Assembly: GCA_016190985.1 (NCBI GenBank)
Contig: JACPPI010000013.1
Coordinates: forward strand, 1 to 64,000
Reading direction: 5' to 3'
Source: Opitutia bacterium
GTDB lineage: Bacteria; Verrucomicrobiota; Verrucomicrobiia; Opitutales; Opitutaceae
DNA length: 64,000 nucleotides
Shown here: positions 39,747 through 48,496 of the stretch, in pieces
Layout of the letters: every line of letters begins with the position of its first letter
How positions within the stretch are numbered: position 1 is the stretch's first letter
Made by a program: the position numbers and the translations under genes
Notes under the pieces: generated by a model
The model's database searches: none
Seen by the model: only the letters and a program-made list of their open reading frames with translations
What the model was told of the DNA's origin: nothing

Positions 39747-39752
39747 GGCGGC

Positions 39753-40691
39753 ATGGCTGGCGACCACGAGTGGAAAGGAACCTGCGGCTTCGCCTACGTG
39801 GCGACGGGCGAGCTGTTTTTCCGCGAGGCGGCGGAGGCCGCGCGCCATCTGCGGGCGGCAAACCCGGCGGCGCGCGTCTGCCTGATCGCCGACAAGGTCC
39901 ACGGGGAGAAATTCTGGGACGACCTCGTGCTCGTGGAGCGCCCGAACTTTGATTTTCGCGACAAGCTGCTGATGGCGCTCTGCCCCTACGAGCGCTTCGT
40001 CTACCTCGACACCGACACCCACGTGGCCGGAGACCTGTCCGAGATGTTCGCCCTGCTCGAGCGCTACGATGTCATCGGGCACCAGCTGTTCGAGGGCCAC
40101 GATTACCGGCTCCCCGAGGTGCCGGACGCGTTCCCCGAGTTCAACGGCGGCGTGTTTGGCTTTCGGCGCGGCCCGGCGGTGGAGCGTTTTTTTGCGCGCT
40201 GGCTTGAGATCTACGCCGGCTACCGCGCGCGGCTCAAGGACGGGGCCTGGAACTACTCCGACGCCAGCGACCAGAAGGGCTTCCGCCTGGCGCTCTACGA
40301 GTCGGGGCTGCGCCACTCGGTGCTCGGGCCGGAGTTCGACTTCATCGTGCAGCACCTGCAGTTTGCCTGCGCCCGGGTGAAGATCCTCCACGGCCGGCCG
40401 TGGAGCGAGGTGCGGCGGATCGAGCGGATCGTCAACGCGCAGTTGGGGCCGCGCGCGTGGGTGCCGCTGCTCGACGCCTGCGTGCACCAGCAGCTTCCGC
40501 TCGGCGGCTGGGCGACGGTCGCGCGCCGCGCCGCATTGCAGGTGCTGCGCGGCCTCGGCCGCAAACTGCTGCCCGCCGCGGTCAAGGACCGGCTGCGCGG
40601 CTCCGGCGCGGTGCGCCGGGCGTTCCTGCGCAACGAGGAGACGCCCAGTTCCACGGTGGAGCACAAGCGCAAGTGGGGTCTGGATGCCTGA
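39753..40691 (+). CDS. Putative glycosyltransferase, opposite strand to the locus
   Basis: A 312-residue GT-A-like nucleotide-diphospho-sugar transferase: GFAYVATGELFFREAAEAA at the start, RVCLIADK, and DXD in VYLDTDTHV (Asp86, Asp88), then EFNGGVFGFRRGPAVERFF. It is the only plus-strand gene in about 33 kb of minus-strand glycan genes. It is divergent by 47 bp from one neighbour and convergent with a 2-bp gap on the other, so it splits the operon in two. It may have been inserted or inverted. Confidence 0.8.
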   Translation: MAGDHEWKGTCGFAYVATGELFFREAAEAARHLRAANPAARVCLIADKVHGEKFWDDLVLVERPNFDFRDKLLMALCPYERFVYLDTDTHVAGDLSEMFALLERYDVIGHQLFEGHDYRLPEVPDAFPEFNGGVFGFRRGPAVERFFARWLEIYAGYRARLKDGAWNYSDASDQKGFRLALYESGLRHSVLGPEFDFIVQHLQFACARVKILHGRPWSEVRRIERIVNAQLGPRAWVPLLDACVHQQLPLGGWATVARRAALQVLRGLGRKLLPAAVKDRLRGSGAVRRAFLRNEETPSSTVEHKRKWGLDA

Positions 40692-40693
40692 AC

Positions 40694-41749
40694 TCATGGC
40701 TCCCTGGCGGGGCGGATGCGGCCCCAGCCGGTGACGCCGCCGGCGGCGGATTCGCTGAAACGGCGGCGGGTCTCGGTCACGAGAAAATCCCAATGCCCGG
40801 GGTGGCGGCTCCGGGCCCGCAGGGTGCGCCAGAAGGCCAGGGGCCGGCGGAGCGCGTGGACGGCGACGCGCAGCCAGTCCCGCGGCCGCGCCAGCGCGGC
40901 GAACTCGGCGAAGCGTCCCGCGACCCACGCGTGGAGCAGCGTGCTGCCGGTCTGGGTCGGCCGCGCCTCGACGGCCGCGCGCCAGAATTCAGCGGCGCTG
41001 ATGGTGTGGGGCGGGCAACAATGCAAAAACGAGCCGTCCAGCAGCGCGCGGTAGGCGAGCCACAGCTCGGTCTGCGATTCGCGGGTGCTGGCGAGGGTCC
41101 AGGAAAAGTTGACGAGCGGCTCGGGCAGGAACAGGCCGGGCCAGCGCAATGCGCGGTCGCGGAAAGTCTCCATGCAGATCTGCGGGACGGTGGGCGGGAT
41201 TTGCAGGCGGGCACACGCCGAGGCGCGGAAGAGCGTCGAGCCGTTGTAATGAAAGGTGTCGAAGCGCTGGCGCGGTTGCGGCCAGTCGCAGAGCGTCGGC
41301 ACGGTGACCGGCGGGGCTTGCGGATGCAGCAGCGTCATCGTCCTCTGGCCGGTGTCGCGCCATTCGCCGTCGGGAGTTTCCTGCCAGATCCTTTGGTCGC
41401 ACCACACAAACCCGGCTTCGGGGTGGGCGTCGGCGGCGGCCACGAGCGTGGCCAGGAAGCCGGGCTCCCACCAGTTGTCGTCCTCCAGCAGGCAGACGTA
41501 GGGCTCGGCGACGGGCGCGAAGACGAGGTTGAAGGTGCGGGTGGCGCCGAGGTTGGTCTCGTGCTGCTTGAGCGTGATGCGCGGGTCGGCGGTCTCGGCG
41601 ACGAGTTTGGCCGGGAAAGGGTCGGCGGGATCGTCGTTGTGCAGCTCGCACACCCAATCGGTGAAGGTCTGGGCCCGCAGGCTGGCGAGCGCGCGTGGCA
41701 GCAGGTGGTTCCGCCGGTAGGTGAGGAGATAGACGCGGACGCGGGGCAT
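40694..41749 (-). CDS. Glycosyltransferase family 2, paralogue B
   Basis: A 351-residue GT-A transferase, start VRVYLLTYRRNHLLPRALASL, DXD-like LLEDDNWWEPGFL near 86-98. It is the paralogue of the gene at 36822-37817, with which it shares the identical AQTFTDWVCELHNDDPADP stretch and high nucleotide identity over the first 150 bp. The two genes lie 3 kb apart. Its start shares one base with the upstream FkbM gene stop (TGATG); it ends 2 bp from the convergent plus-strand gene. Confidence 0.87.
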   Translation of the reverse strand: MPRVRVYLLTYRRNHLLPRALASLRAQTFTDWVCELHNDDPADPFPAKLVAETADPRITLKQHETNLGATRTFNLVFAPVAEPYVCLLEDDNWWEPGFLATLVAAADAHPEAGFVWCDQRIWQETPDGEWRDTGQRTMTLLHPQAPPVTVPTLCDWPQPRQRFDTFHYNGSTLFRASACARLQIPPTVPQICMETFRDRALRWPGLFLPEPLVNFSWTLASTRESQTELWLAYRALLDGSFLHCCPPHTISAAEFWRAAVEARPTQTGSTLLHAWVAGRFAEFAALARPRDWLRVAVHALRRPLAFWRTLRARSRHPGHWDFLVTETRRRFSESAAGGVTGWGRIRPAREP

Positions 41750-42717
41750 CAGGCGACGCGGGTCAGGGTTGAATCCGGGAAAAACGCGGCGAGGCGCCGG
41801 ACGCGCGCGCGCCGGCCGTCGCCGCGCGGCAGGGCGAAGAGATTATAATAAAGCGAATCGGCGAACGGGTCGGCCCGGCCGGCGGGGCGCAGGGTGGGGC
41901 GCGCTTTCGGGTCGTGGGGATGCTTGGGCAGCAGCCAGCAATCGAACTGCGCGGGAGGGAACCGGGCCAGGATTTCCCGGGCGGTGACGCCGAAGCGGGC
42001 CAGCGCCCCGGGGTTGATCTCGACGATCCACAGCGGGCCGTCGGCGGTGAACCACTCAGGCGGCGCCGCGCGCAGGGCCGCGCCCTCGGCGCCCTCGATG
42101 TCGACCTTCACGGCGTTGAGCCGCGCGTCGAGCGCCTGGGCGCGTTGCAGTTCAAGCAGGGTGCAGGCGGGCACGGTGATCCTCACCGACTGCCCGAGCA
42201 GGGAGTCGGGCGGCCGCAGGGATTGCTCGCCCGTGATGAAACCGGCCGGACAGACATAAAAACTGACTTCGCCGCTCTCATCCGTGACGGCGGCCTGGAC
42301 GCCCCGCAGGTTCGCCGCGCCGAGAAGCCCGGCGCTCAGGCGGAGCTTTTCGATCACGAAGGGCGCAGCGTCCACAGCGACGACGAGACCGGAAGGGCCG
42401 ACGGCGGGGAGCGCGGCGAAGGCATAGTAGCCGAGATTGGTCCCGAGGTCCAAAAACTGATCGCCAGGTTCCAGCCACTTGGCCAGCAGCTGATACTCCC
42501 AGTGGTCACCCGCGTTCAGGCAGAACAGCTCGGCCGAGTCGGTCCACCCAGGATGGCATACGGAGGGGAACCCGAGCCGTTGATGCACAAAGGGCGCGGC
42601 CCCGTGACGGCGCAGGATGAACAGTCCTTTGTTGAACTCCCATTGCCGGCGGAGGGTGGCGAAATCCTGCCGCCCCAGCAGCCGCAGGGCCGTCAGGATT
42701 TTTCTGGGCAGATTCAT
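41749..42717 (-). CDS. FkbM family methyltransferase
   Basis: A 322-residue FkbM-type SAM-dependent O-methyltransferase. Motif I is FLDLGTNLGYYAFAAL (about 89-104), followed by VVAVDAAPFVIEKL and the characteristic NAVKVDIEGAEGAALR, then LWIVEINP. In glycan loci these enzymes methylate sugar hydroxyls, often capping chains. Linked to both neighbours by 1- to 4-bp overlaps. Confidence 0.88.
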   Translation of the reverse strand: MNLPRKILTALRLLGRQDFATLRRQWEFNKGLFILRRHGAAPFVHQRLGFPSVCHPGWTDSAELFCLNAGDHWEYQLLAKWLEPGDQFLDLGTNLGYYAFAALPAVGPSGLVVAVDAAPFVIEKLRLSAGLLGAANLRGVQAAVTDESGEVSFYVCPAGFITGEQSLRPPDSLLGQSVRITVPACTLLELQRAQALDARLNAVKVDIEGAEGAALRAAPPEWFTADGPLWIVEINPGALARFGVTAREILARFPPAQFDCWLLPKHPHDPKARPTLRPAGRADPFADSLYYNLFALPRGDGRRARVRRLAAFFPDSTLTRVA

Positions 42718-43649
42718 GCCGGTGGGACGCGGCCTTCAAAATGACCGCAGGCGCCCTGCCAGCGAACCCAGGCGGCGGGGGACGACCAGGCGCGGTGGGT
42801 GAACCACGCCTTGGCCCGGCGCGGCGGCACGGTCCACGGCGCGAGCGGCGGCCAGGGGTTGGCGGCGTGCGCCGTGAGCACGCGCATCCACGAACGCTGG
42901 ATGCCGCGGTTCAGCCGGCCGAGGTAGTCGCGCGTGGTGCGGAAGGCGGGGATGAGGTGCGTCAGGCGCAGCGAGGGGAAATACGCGGCCTCCCAGCCGG
43001 CCGCCATCGCCGCCAGCACGATGTCGTTGTCGCCGCTGGAGGAGAGGTCGTTGCCCCGGCGGTCGGGCAGGGCGGCGTGGCCGTCTCGATCAAGCCAGCT
43101 TTGGGCGGCGGCGCGCCGCAGCGCCAGGCCGGCGCCGATCGGGGCGAACAGCGGGTAGTCGTTGCGGCCGGTCGCGGGATTGCGCAGACCGGCGGAGATG
43201 AGCGGCGCATCACCGAGGTCGCGGCAGGCGATGAGGCCGTCGAACTCGCGCACCCACGGCTCGGGGGGGGCCTCGAACTCCGGCCGGCTGCGGCCGCCCA
43301 GGAGGCCGGCCTTGGGATGCGCCGCAAAAAGCCGGAGCGTCTCGGTGAGATAGTCCGGGGCCAGTTCGTTGTCGTCGTCGGCCAGCACGAAAAAATCGCC
43401 GGTGCCGGCGAGGAAACCGCGCCGCCGCGCGTGGCTGAGGCCTAGCGCCGGCTCACTCACCAGCCGAAGATTGACGGGACCGTGGGCGGCCCAATCGGTC
43501 GCGGCGAGCGCGGGGTCGGAAACATTGTCCACGAGAACCGCCTCCCACCGGTCCGCCGGCAGGGTCTGGGCCTGCAGCGCGCGCAAAGTCCGCTGCAGGC
43601 GGCCGACATGCGGGTTGTGCGTGGGGATGATGACCGAAAGGCGAGGCAC
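42714..43649 (-). CDS. Glycosyltransferase family 2
   Basis: A 311-residue GT-A transferase. LSVIIPTHNPHVGRLQRTLRAL begins the protein, with VDNVSDPAL and the DXD-type VLADDDNELAPDYL (about 92-105), typical of the group that includes WcaA-like transferases. The start is GTG at 43649, supported because the conserved first strand begins there. It ends overlapping the FkbM start by 4 bp. Confidence 0.88.
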   Translation of the reverse strand: MPRLSVIIPTHNPHVGRLQRTLRALQAQTLPADRWEAVLVDNVSDPALAATDWAAHGPVNLRLVSEPALGLSHARRRGFLAGTGDFFVLADDDNELAPDYLTETLRLFAAHPKAGLLGGRSRPEFEAPPEPWVREFDGLIACRDLGDAPLISAGLRNPATGRNDYPLFAPIGAGLALRRAAAQSWLDRDGHAALPDRRGNDLSSSGDNDIVLAAMAAGWEAAYFPSLRLTHLIPAFRTTRDYLGRLNRGIQRSWMRVLTAHAANPWPPLAPWTVPPRRAKAWFTHRAWSSPAAWVRWQGACGHFEGRVPPA

Positions 43650-43654
43650 GGCAT

Positions 43655-44215
43655 TTACTTTCCGGGTGCGCCGGACCGATAACCCTTGACGATGGCAGGA
43701 ACGCCGTGGGCGATCGCGCCGGGCGGCAGATCCTTCGTGACCACGGCGCCGGCGCCGACGATGCAGCCGTCGCCGATCGTGACGCCGCCGAGCACGGTGA
43801 CGCCGGCGCCGAGCCAGACATCGCGGCCGATCCGGGTCGGAAGCAGCACGTCGGGTTGCGAGCGGATGTCGGTGCTAAAAGGCGGGACCGCGTGATTGGA
43901 CGAGACGATGCGGCAGTGCATCGCGATGAGACAGGCATCGCCGACCTCGACTCCGCCGTGGCCGTAAATCACCGTGTGCGGTCCGAGAAACACGTCGCGG
44001 CCGAGGGTGATCGAGCCGCCAAAAGCGTGCAGCACCACACCCTGTTCGATCGCCGCGCCATCGCCGAAGGCAATGTGTCCGGGGTGTGCCCCATGGCCGG
44101 GCCGACAATCAATGCCCCCGGCCAGCAGGCGGGGTGCGGCGATGGTGACGCCAGCCAGCCGGAGCCGCAGAAGTCGCAACGCACCAAGGGCCGATTTGAC
44201 GAGGGCGGTGATCAT
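43655..44215 (-). CDS. Hexapeptide-repeat acyltransferase
   Basis: A 186-residue left-handed beta-helix acetyltransferase (maa/WbbJ type). Hexapeptide repeats run from about 45 to 160 (GVVLHAFGGSITLGRDVF, RIGRDVWLGAGVTVLGGVTIGDGCIVGAG) and the catalytic His is probably in VSSNHAVPP. The ATG 44215 shares a base with the previous gene's TGA. Likely O- or N-acetylates a sugar of the glycan. Confidence 0.88.
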   Translation of the reverse strand: MITALVKSALGALRLLRLRLAGVTIAAPRLLAGGIDCRPGHGAHPGHIAFGDGAAIEQGVVLHAFGGSITLGRDVFLGPHTVIYGHGGVEVGDACLIAMHCRIVSSNHAVPPFSTDIRSQPDVLLPTRIGRDVWLGAGVTVLGGVTIGDGCIVGAGAVVTKDLPPGAIAHGVPAIVKGYRSGAPGK

Positions 44216-45330
44216 CAGGCAAGCAGTTGCAGGTGGTCGCCGCCCATGTAACGGCTGGCGGCGGCCACGGCGGCGGCCTGCCCCATCGCTTCCCAGCGGG
44301 CGCGGCCGGCGAAGGCCTCGCGCAACGAGGCCTTCAATGGAATCACCTCCGGGACGGAGCAGAGAAAGCCGGTGCGGCCGGGCTCGATCCAGTCCTCCGC
44401 GCCGCCGACGCGGGTGGCCAGCACAGGTCGCTGGCAGAGCATCGCCTCGGGAATCGTCATGGGGACGCCGTCCTCCAACGCCGGGGAGACCAGGAGGTGG
44501 TTCTCGGCCCAGATGGCGCGGAGTTCCTTGACGTAACCGCGGAAGCGCACGCGCTCACCCAGGCCGGACTGCGCGGTGATCTCACGCAGTCGGGCCTCAT
44601 GGGGGCCCTGGCCGTAGATGTTCAGCCGCCAGTCAGGCAAGCTTGAGCCGGCCTCCGTCAAGGCGGCGAGCAGCAACTGGAGGCCTTTGCCCTCGTCGAG
44701 CCGCGAAACGGTGGCGAGCTGGGGGACAGGCTCCGCAGGCCAGGGCGAGACATCGGCGGGCCGCCACCGGAGCGGGTTCTGGATCACGCGGGCGTTGGGC
44801 AGGGGCCGGTCCAGATGGCGGCGTGTGACGGCGAGATTGCGGGTCGAAACGAAGTTGAGGCTGTCGGCCGCCGTGAAGACTTCGCGAATGAAGGCGAGTT
44901 CCGGCTCGGTGAGCCGGGGGTGCTCCTGCTGCCAGTTGGCAATGATGCGGTATTTCACGCCCGTTGCGCGCAGCCACGCCGCGAGCCGGGGATGCAGCAC
45001 CAGGTCGTAGGTGCCGCCTTGGCTGAAGATGACGAGGTCGGGCCGGAAGGATTGCAGCGCTGCGATCAGGCCGGCGTCGGGCGGGGCGGCGAGTCCGAGT
45101 TTGCGACGCACGCGGGCTCCGAACGAAGGCGCGCCGGACGGATCGCGGAGGAAGATTTCCGCGCCAGCCCCGGCCAAGGCGGCGATGCGCGGGTGGGCGA
45201 CGACCGCCGGGGAAACGGAAAGGAGCAGCCGATCCCCGCGCTGCGCCGCAGCCTCGGCCGCATTCGTCCAGAGCGTGTCGGCCCCGCCCCACGGGAAGTT
45301 CAGGATGGTCGAGATGAAGGCGATTCTCAA
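44215..45330 (-). CDS. Glycosyltransferase family 4
   Basis: A 371-residue GT-B glycosyltransferase starting RIAFISTILNFPWGGADTLW. The start codon is TTG at 45330, overlapping the FkbM stop as TTGA; it is supported because the conserved first strand begins there. The donor half has VSRLDEGKGLQLLLAAL, NIYGQGPHEARLREI and SPALEDGVPMTIPEAMLCQRPVLAT, with the E-x7-E equivalent in EDGVPMTIPEAM. Confidence 0.87.
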   Translation of the reverse strand: MRIAFISTILNFPWGGADTLWTNAAEAAAQRGDRLLLSVSPAVVAHPRIAALAGAGAEIFLRDPSGAPSFGARVRRKLGLAAPPDAGLIAALQSFRPDLVIFSQGGTYDLVLHPRLAAWLRATGVKYRIIANWQQEHPRLTEPELAFIREVFTAADSLNFVSTRNLAVTRRHLDRPLPNARVIQNPLRWRPADVSPWPAEPVPQLATVSRLDEGKGLQLLLAALTEAGSSLPDWRLNIYGQGPHEARLREITAQSGLGERVRFRGYVKELRAIWAENHLLVSPALEDGVPMTIPEAMLCQRPVLATRVGGAEDWIEPGRTGFLCSVPEVIPLKASLREAFAGRARWEAMGQAAAVAAASRYMGGDHLQLLA

Positions 45331-46076
45331 CGCTGGGCAGGCAGGCAGGCGACGGTGTCGCCCCCATGGGTGGCGAGCTCATAGCCGAGCCCGATCAATT
45401 CGCGATAGAAGGCGATGCGCTCATCGAGCGTGTTGCAGGCATGCTCAAACAGGATGAGGCGCGGCCGATGCTGCGCGAGGTGGGCGGCGCGCAGCAGGGC
45501 CAGGTCGTGGCCTTCGGTGTCGAGCACGATGAGATCGCACGGGTGCGGGCCGAATTCCCGCCAGACTTGCGGCCAGGTGACCGTCTCGACCTGCTCTGAA
45601 ATGATGCTGGTGTCGGGCAAGCCCAGTTCCCGGGCCGCCTGGGCCACGCGTTCACGGGAAAAACTGGCCAGGCCGCGCGTCCAGTCAGGGCGGCCGGCGG
45701 TGGCGGCGGGGGCCAGGTCATAGATCTGCCGCCGGCCGGCCGTGACATCGATGGCCGCGCGGCGCAGACGCAAATTGGGGGAGGCGCCGCGGTGGCGTTG
45801 GAGATCCGCGAAGTTGGCGGCGAGCGGTTCGAACATCATGCCGCTCCAGGCGTAATCGTCGATGAACGCCCGGATCGGATCGGCGCGCCGGCCGTCATTG
45901 GCCCCGACTTGAATGAAGCGGAGACCATGCAAATCAGGGAAGGTGCGAAGCAACAGATCCTCGAAAGCGGATGACGGCGGGTGATCAATGTAGCGCACGC
46001 TCCGGGAGCGGGTGCTTACGATCGCGACACCACAGTGGCGCAGAAGCCTGAGCAAAGGGCGGAACAAGAGTCGCAT
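45327..46076 (-). CDS. FkbM family methyltransferase
   Basis: A 249-residue FkbM-type methyltransferase: LRFIQVGANDGRRADPI (motif I with the GANDG variant), MMFEPLAANFADL, and CDLIVLDTEGHDLALLRA. It is the second of three FkbM proteins in the locus and differs clearly from the others. The gene stops inside the TTG start of the next transferase. The open frame to 46274 upstream is not conserved. Confidence 0.85.
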   Translation of the reverse strand: MRLLFRPLLRLLRHCGVAIVSTRSRSVRYIDHPPSSAFEDLLLRTFPDLHGLRFIQVGANDGRRADPIRAFIDDYAWSGMMFEPLAANFADLQRHRGASPNLRLRRAAIDVTAGRRQIYDLAPAATAGRPDWTRGLASFSRERVAQAARELGLPDTSIISEQVETVTWPQVWREFGPHPCDLIVLDTEGHDLALLRAAHLAQHRPRLILFEHACNTLDERIAFYRELIGLGYELATHGGDTVACLPAQR

Positions 46077-46078
46077 GT

Positions 46079-47002
46079 TCAACCGGAAAGCGGCAGGCGA
46101 ACCCAGTCGGCCGGCACCACGTCGGAACAATCGTGAGGGCTGTTCGCAAACCACGGCTCCGGGGCGATCACGAGTTTTGTCGGGGAGGGATTCAACCAAG
46201 CCGCCCACCACGAAAAGGTGCTGTTTGCGATGGCGATATGGTCGCAGAGCGACATCAGGCGGATTTTGTCCCACGGGTGCCAGTGCCCGACACAGCGCAC
46301 GAATTCGTGCGGGCCGGACGGGGTGAACTCGCGGGCGACCGATTCGATGTCATCGGAGAAAATGTAGAGCGTGGCGTCCGGGCTGCGCTCGCGCAGCAGG
46401 CGTTCAGCGCGGGCGTAGTAAGCGGGGCCGATCAAGCCGATCTGAGCCTTGAATGTGGCGTTGCGGGCGTAGTCACCGCGCCGGAAATGGAGCGCAATCG
46501 AGGAGCCGGAGAGGATGCGCTGGCCGAGGGCGGCCACCTCCGGCCGCGGTGGATAACGGAAGCTGAAATGGAGGCGGAGCAGATCGGCAACAGGGGCAAA
46601 GAATTTCTCCGACTGGAACATGCCGTTGAGATAGGTGTGGTCTGGTTGCTCCAAAAACCGCGGATAATAGGCGAAGGTGGGTGGTTGGTGCCAGTTGGCG
46701 GGGGCGGCGTGGCGCTCCGCGTAGCGCCGGAGGCGGGCCGCGCGGGCCAGCGCGGCCGCCCAGCGCTCGGTCCGGGTCAGCCGCACCCCGCGGACCCGGT
46801 CGATCTCCTCCTGCGTGGCGAACTGCTCGGTGATGTTGAAACAGGACAGGGCGTAGCGGTTGTGGGCTTCATAGGCAGGATCCTCGCGGAACCAGGAAAC
46901 ATCGAGCTTGAGCACGGTGCGGCGGTGCTCGGCCAGCGCGAGGCCGGCGGCGTATTGGAACATCTGGTTGCCGAGTCCACCGGTGAGGGAGGTGATGATC
47001 AT
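46079..47002 (-). CDS. Alpha-1,2-fucosyltransferase (GT11)
   Basis: A 307-residue GT11 transferase, predicted to add L-fucose from GDP-fucose to a galactosyl acceptor. The family start IITSLTGGLGNQMFQYAAGLALA and the donor-binding HFRRGDY (172-178) are both present, with the later ANSTFSWWAAWLN block. No GDP-fucose synthesis genes (gmd, fcl) lie in the window, so the donor must be made elsewhere. It gives the only reasonably firm sugar prediction for this glycan. Confidence 0.92.
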   Translation of the reverse strand: MIITSLTGGLGNQMFQYAAGLALAEHRRTVLKLDVSWFREDPAYEAHNRYALSCFNITEQFATQEEIDRVRGVRLTRTERWAAALARAARLRRYAERHAAPANWHQPPTFAYYPRFLEQPDHTYLNGMFQSEKFFAPVADLLRLHFSFRYPPRPEVAALGQRILSGSSIALHFRRGDYARNATFKAQIGLIGPAYYARAERLLRERSPDATLYIFSDDIESVAREFTPSGPHEFVRCVGHWHPWDKIRLMSLCDHIAIANSTFSWWAAWLNPSPTKLVIAPEPWFANSPHDCSDVVPADWVRLPLSG

Positions 47003-47820
47003 GGGGGCGGAGGTTGGGGAAAAAGCGCGCGCTTGATCCGGCCGGCGGCGGCGCGGAGCCGGCGGCTGGCGAGGTGGGGCCACGTGCGGGGGTGGCGCAG
47101 ATTGAGGTAGAGGTGGTCCCCTTCACCAGTGGCGCTACCGAGGTAGACGGCATGGGCGAGCGCGAAGCCGCGGGAACGCATGAAGCGCGCGATGTCGGTG
47201 TTGAGGGCCTGGCCGCGGTAGTGCTCCCGCGCTGAGACTTCGAGCCAGATCGCGGTGATGCGTGGCAGCATGACGGTGGCGCCGGCGAGGACGAGCCGCT
47301 CAGCGCCTTGGACATCCATCTGGATGAAGTCGATGTGGTCCAGGCCTCGCCGCGCACAAAAAGCGTCGAGGGTGTCGGTGGGAACAGTGATGGCTGCCTT
47401 GAAATCGATCCAGCCGTGCATCGGGCCGGCTTGCGCCGGGGCGAGCAGCGAACTGGATTTGTTGCCGTAATTCCAGTGTTCGCCGGCGAAAAGGTCGGGC
47501 GGCCGGCCGGAGGAAACATGGAAGAGCGCCTCGCCTGCGCGGTCGGAGAGCGCGAGCGGCACGAGCTCGGCGTTCGCGGAGGCGTAGCGTGCGAAGTTGA
47601 CGCGGACCAAGGCCTGGTTGGCGGGCAGGGGCTCGAAGGCGAACACGAGGGCCGCGGGGAAAACCCGCGCATAACGGACGGAGTCCTCGCCCTCGCACGC
47701 GCCGATGTCGCAGATTATGAGCGGCTCGTCGGGCTGGAAGAGGCGGCGGAACTCCCTTTCCGCCTCGCTCGGTTGCGCCAGATAGGCGGAGATGTCGACC
47801 GGTTGGGGTGCGGTGTTCAT
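46999..47820 (-). CDS. FkbM family methyltransferase
   Basis: A 273-residue FkbM-type methyltransferase with IICDIGACEGEDSVRYAR (motif I), VFAFEPLPANQALVRVN, and HIDFIQMDVQGAERLVLAGA, then IWLEVS. A basic Arg-rich C-terminus follows. It overlaps the fucosyltransferase gene by 4 bp, so it may methylate the fucose or an adjacent residue; that link is inference from context only. Confidence 0.87.
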   Translation of the reverse strand: MNTAPQPVDISAYLAQPSEAEREFRRLFQPDEPLIICDIGACEGEDSVRYARVFPAALVFAFEPLPANQALVRVNFARYASANAELVPLALSDRAGEALFHVSSGRPPDLFAGEHWNYGNKSSSLLAPAQAGPMHGWIDFKAAITVPTDTLDAFCARRGLDHIDFIQMDVQGAERLVLAGATVMLPRITAIWLEVSAREHYRGQALNTDIARFMRSRGFALAHAVYLGSATGEGDHLYLNLRHPRTWPHLASRRLRAAAGRIKRALFPQPPPP

Positions 47821-47821
47821 G

Positions 47822-48496
47822 TCAAACCGGGGCGATGCGGATGAGGTCGAGTGCGACTTCGCAGGTGGCGGCTGGCCGGTGCCGGCGGATCAAGTCGCGC
47901 AGTTCCGCCAGATCGGGATAGCCGTCGCGGCCGGTGAAGAGCCGGGCATCATCGATCAGGATCACGTCCTGTCCGGCGGGCCGGGCCAGCAGGCAGGAGA
48001 GTTCGGTGGAGATCGGTGTATCGCGGTCGTTGCGCGCGGACGGGCCGGTGCAGAAATGCCCGTCGAGCCAGTAGAGCACGGGTCCAGTCAGGCCCGGCAC
48101 GATGCGCGGCAGCAGCGTCGCGCTGTCGCCCAGATGCAGATGCAGGTGGCCGAGGTGGCCCATTTCGCTCACGGCCAGCTGGTGCAGGGCCGGAGCGAGC
48201 TCGATGGAATGCATTTCCGCGAAAACGCCGCGCAGCGCAAACGGCGTGTCGCCGTAGAAGGTGCCGGTTTCCACGAGGGTGCGGGCCTGGTAGCGGGAGG
48301 CGTGGTCGCGGATCACGCGGTGCTTGATGGCGGGCGGTGGCGGGGTCGGCCGGCCGGCTTTTTCCCAGGCCGCGACCTCGGCCCGGCTGCGGCGGGCGAA
48401 ACGCCAGTCGCGCCGGGCGTCCCGCAAGGGATAGTAGAGGCCGAGGGCGCGCAGGCCTTGGCTGACTGCCGAGCGGAGCCGGAGGGCGAGGGACAT
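47822..48496 (-). CDS. SAM-dependent methyltransferase-like protein
   Basis: A 224-residue protein. TLVETGTFYGDTPFALRGVF resembles a variant SAM-binding loop, followed by MHSIELAPALHQLA, LHLHLGDSATLLP, LYWLDGHFC and DVILIDDARLF, consistent with a class I methyltransferase fold. The N-terminal 60 residues are basic and helical. It shares a base with the Wzt stop (TGATG), so it sits directly downstream of the exporter ATPase, the position often taken by chain-terminating methyltransferases. Confidence 0.75.
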   Translation of the reverse strand: MSLALRLRSAVSQGLRALGLYYPLRDARRDWRFARRSRAEVAAWEKAGRPTPPPPAIKHRVIRDHASRYQARTLVETGTFYGDTPFALRGVFAEMHSIELAPALHQLAVSEMGHLGHLHLHLGDSATLLPRIVPGLTGPVLYWLDGHFCTGPSARNDRDTPISTELSCLLARPAGQDVILIDDARLFTGRDGYPDLAELRDLIRRHRPAATCEVALDLIRIAPV

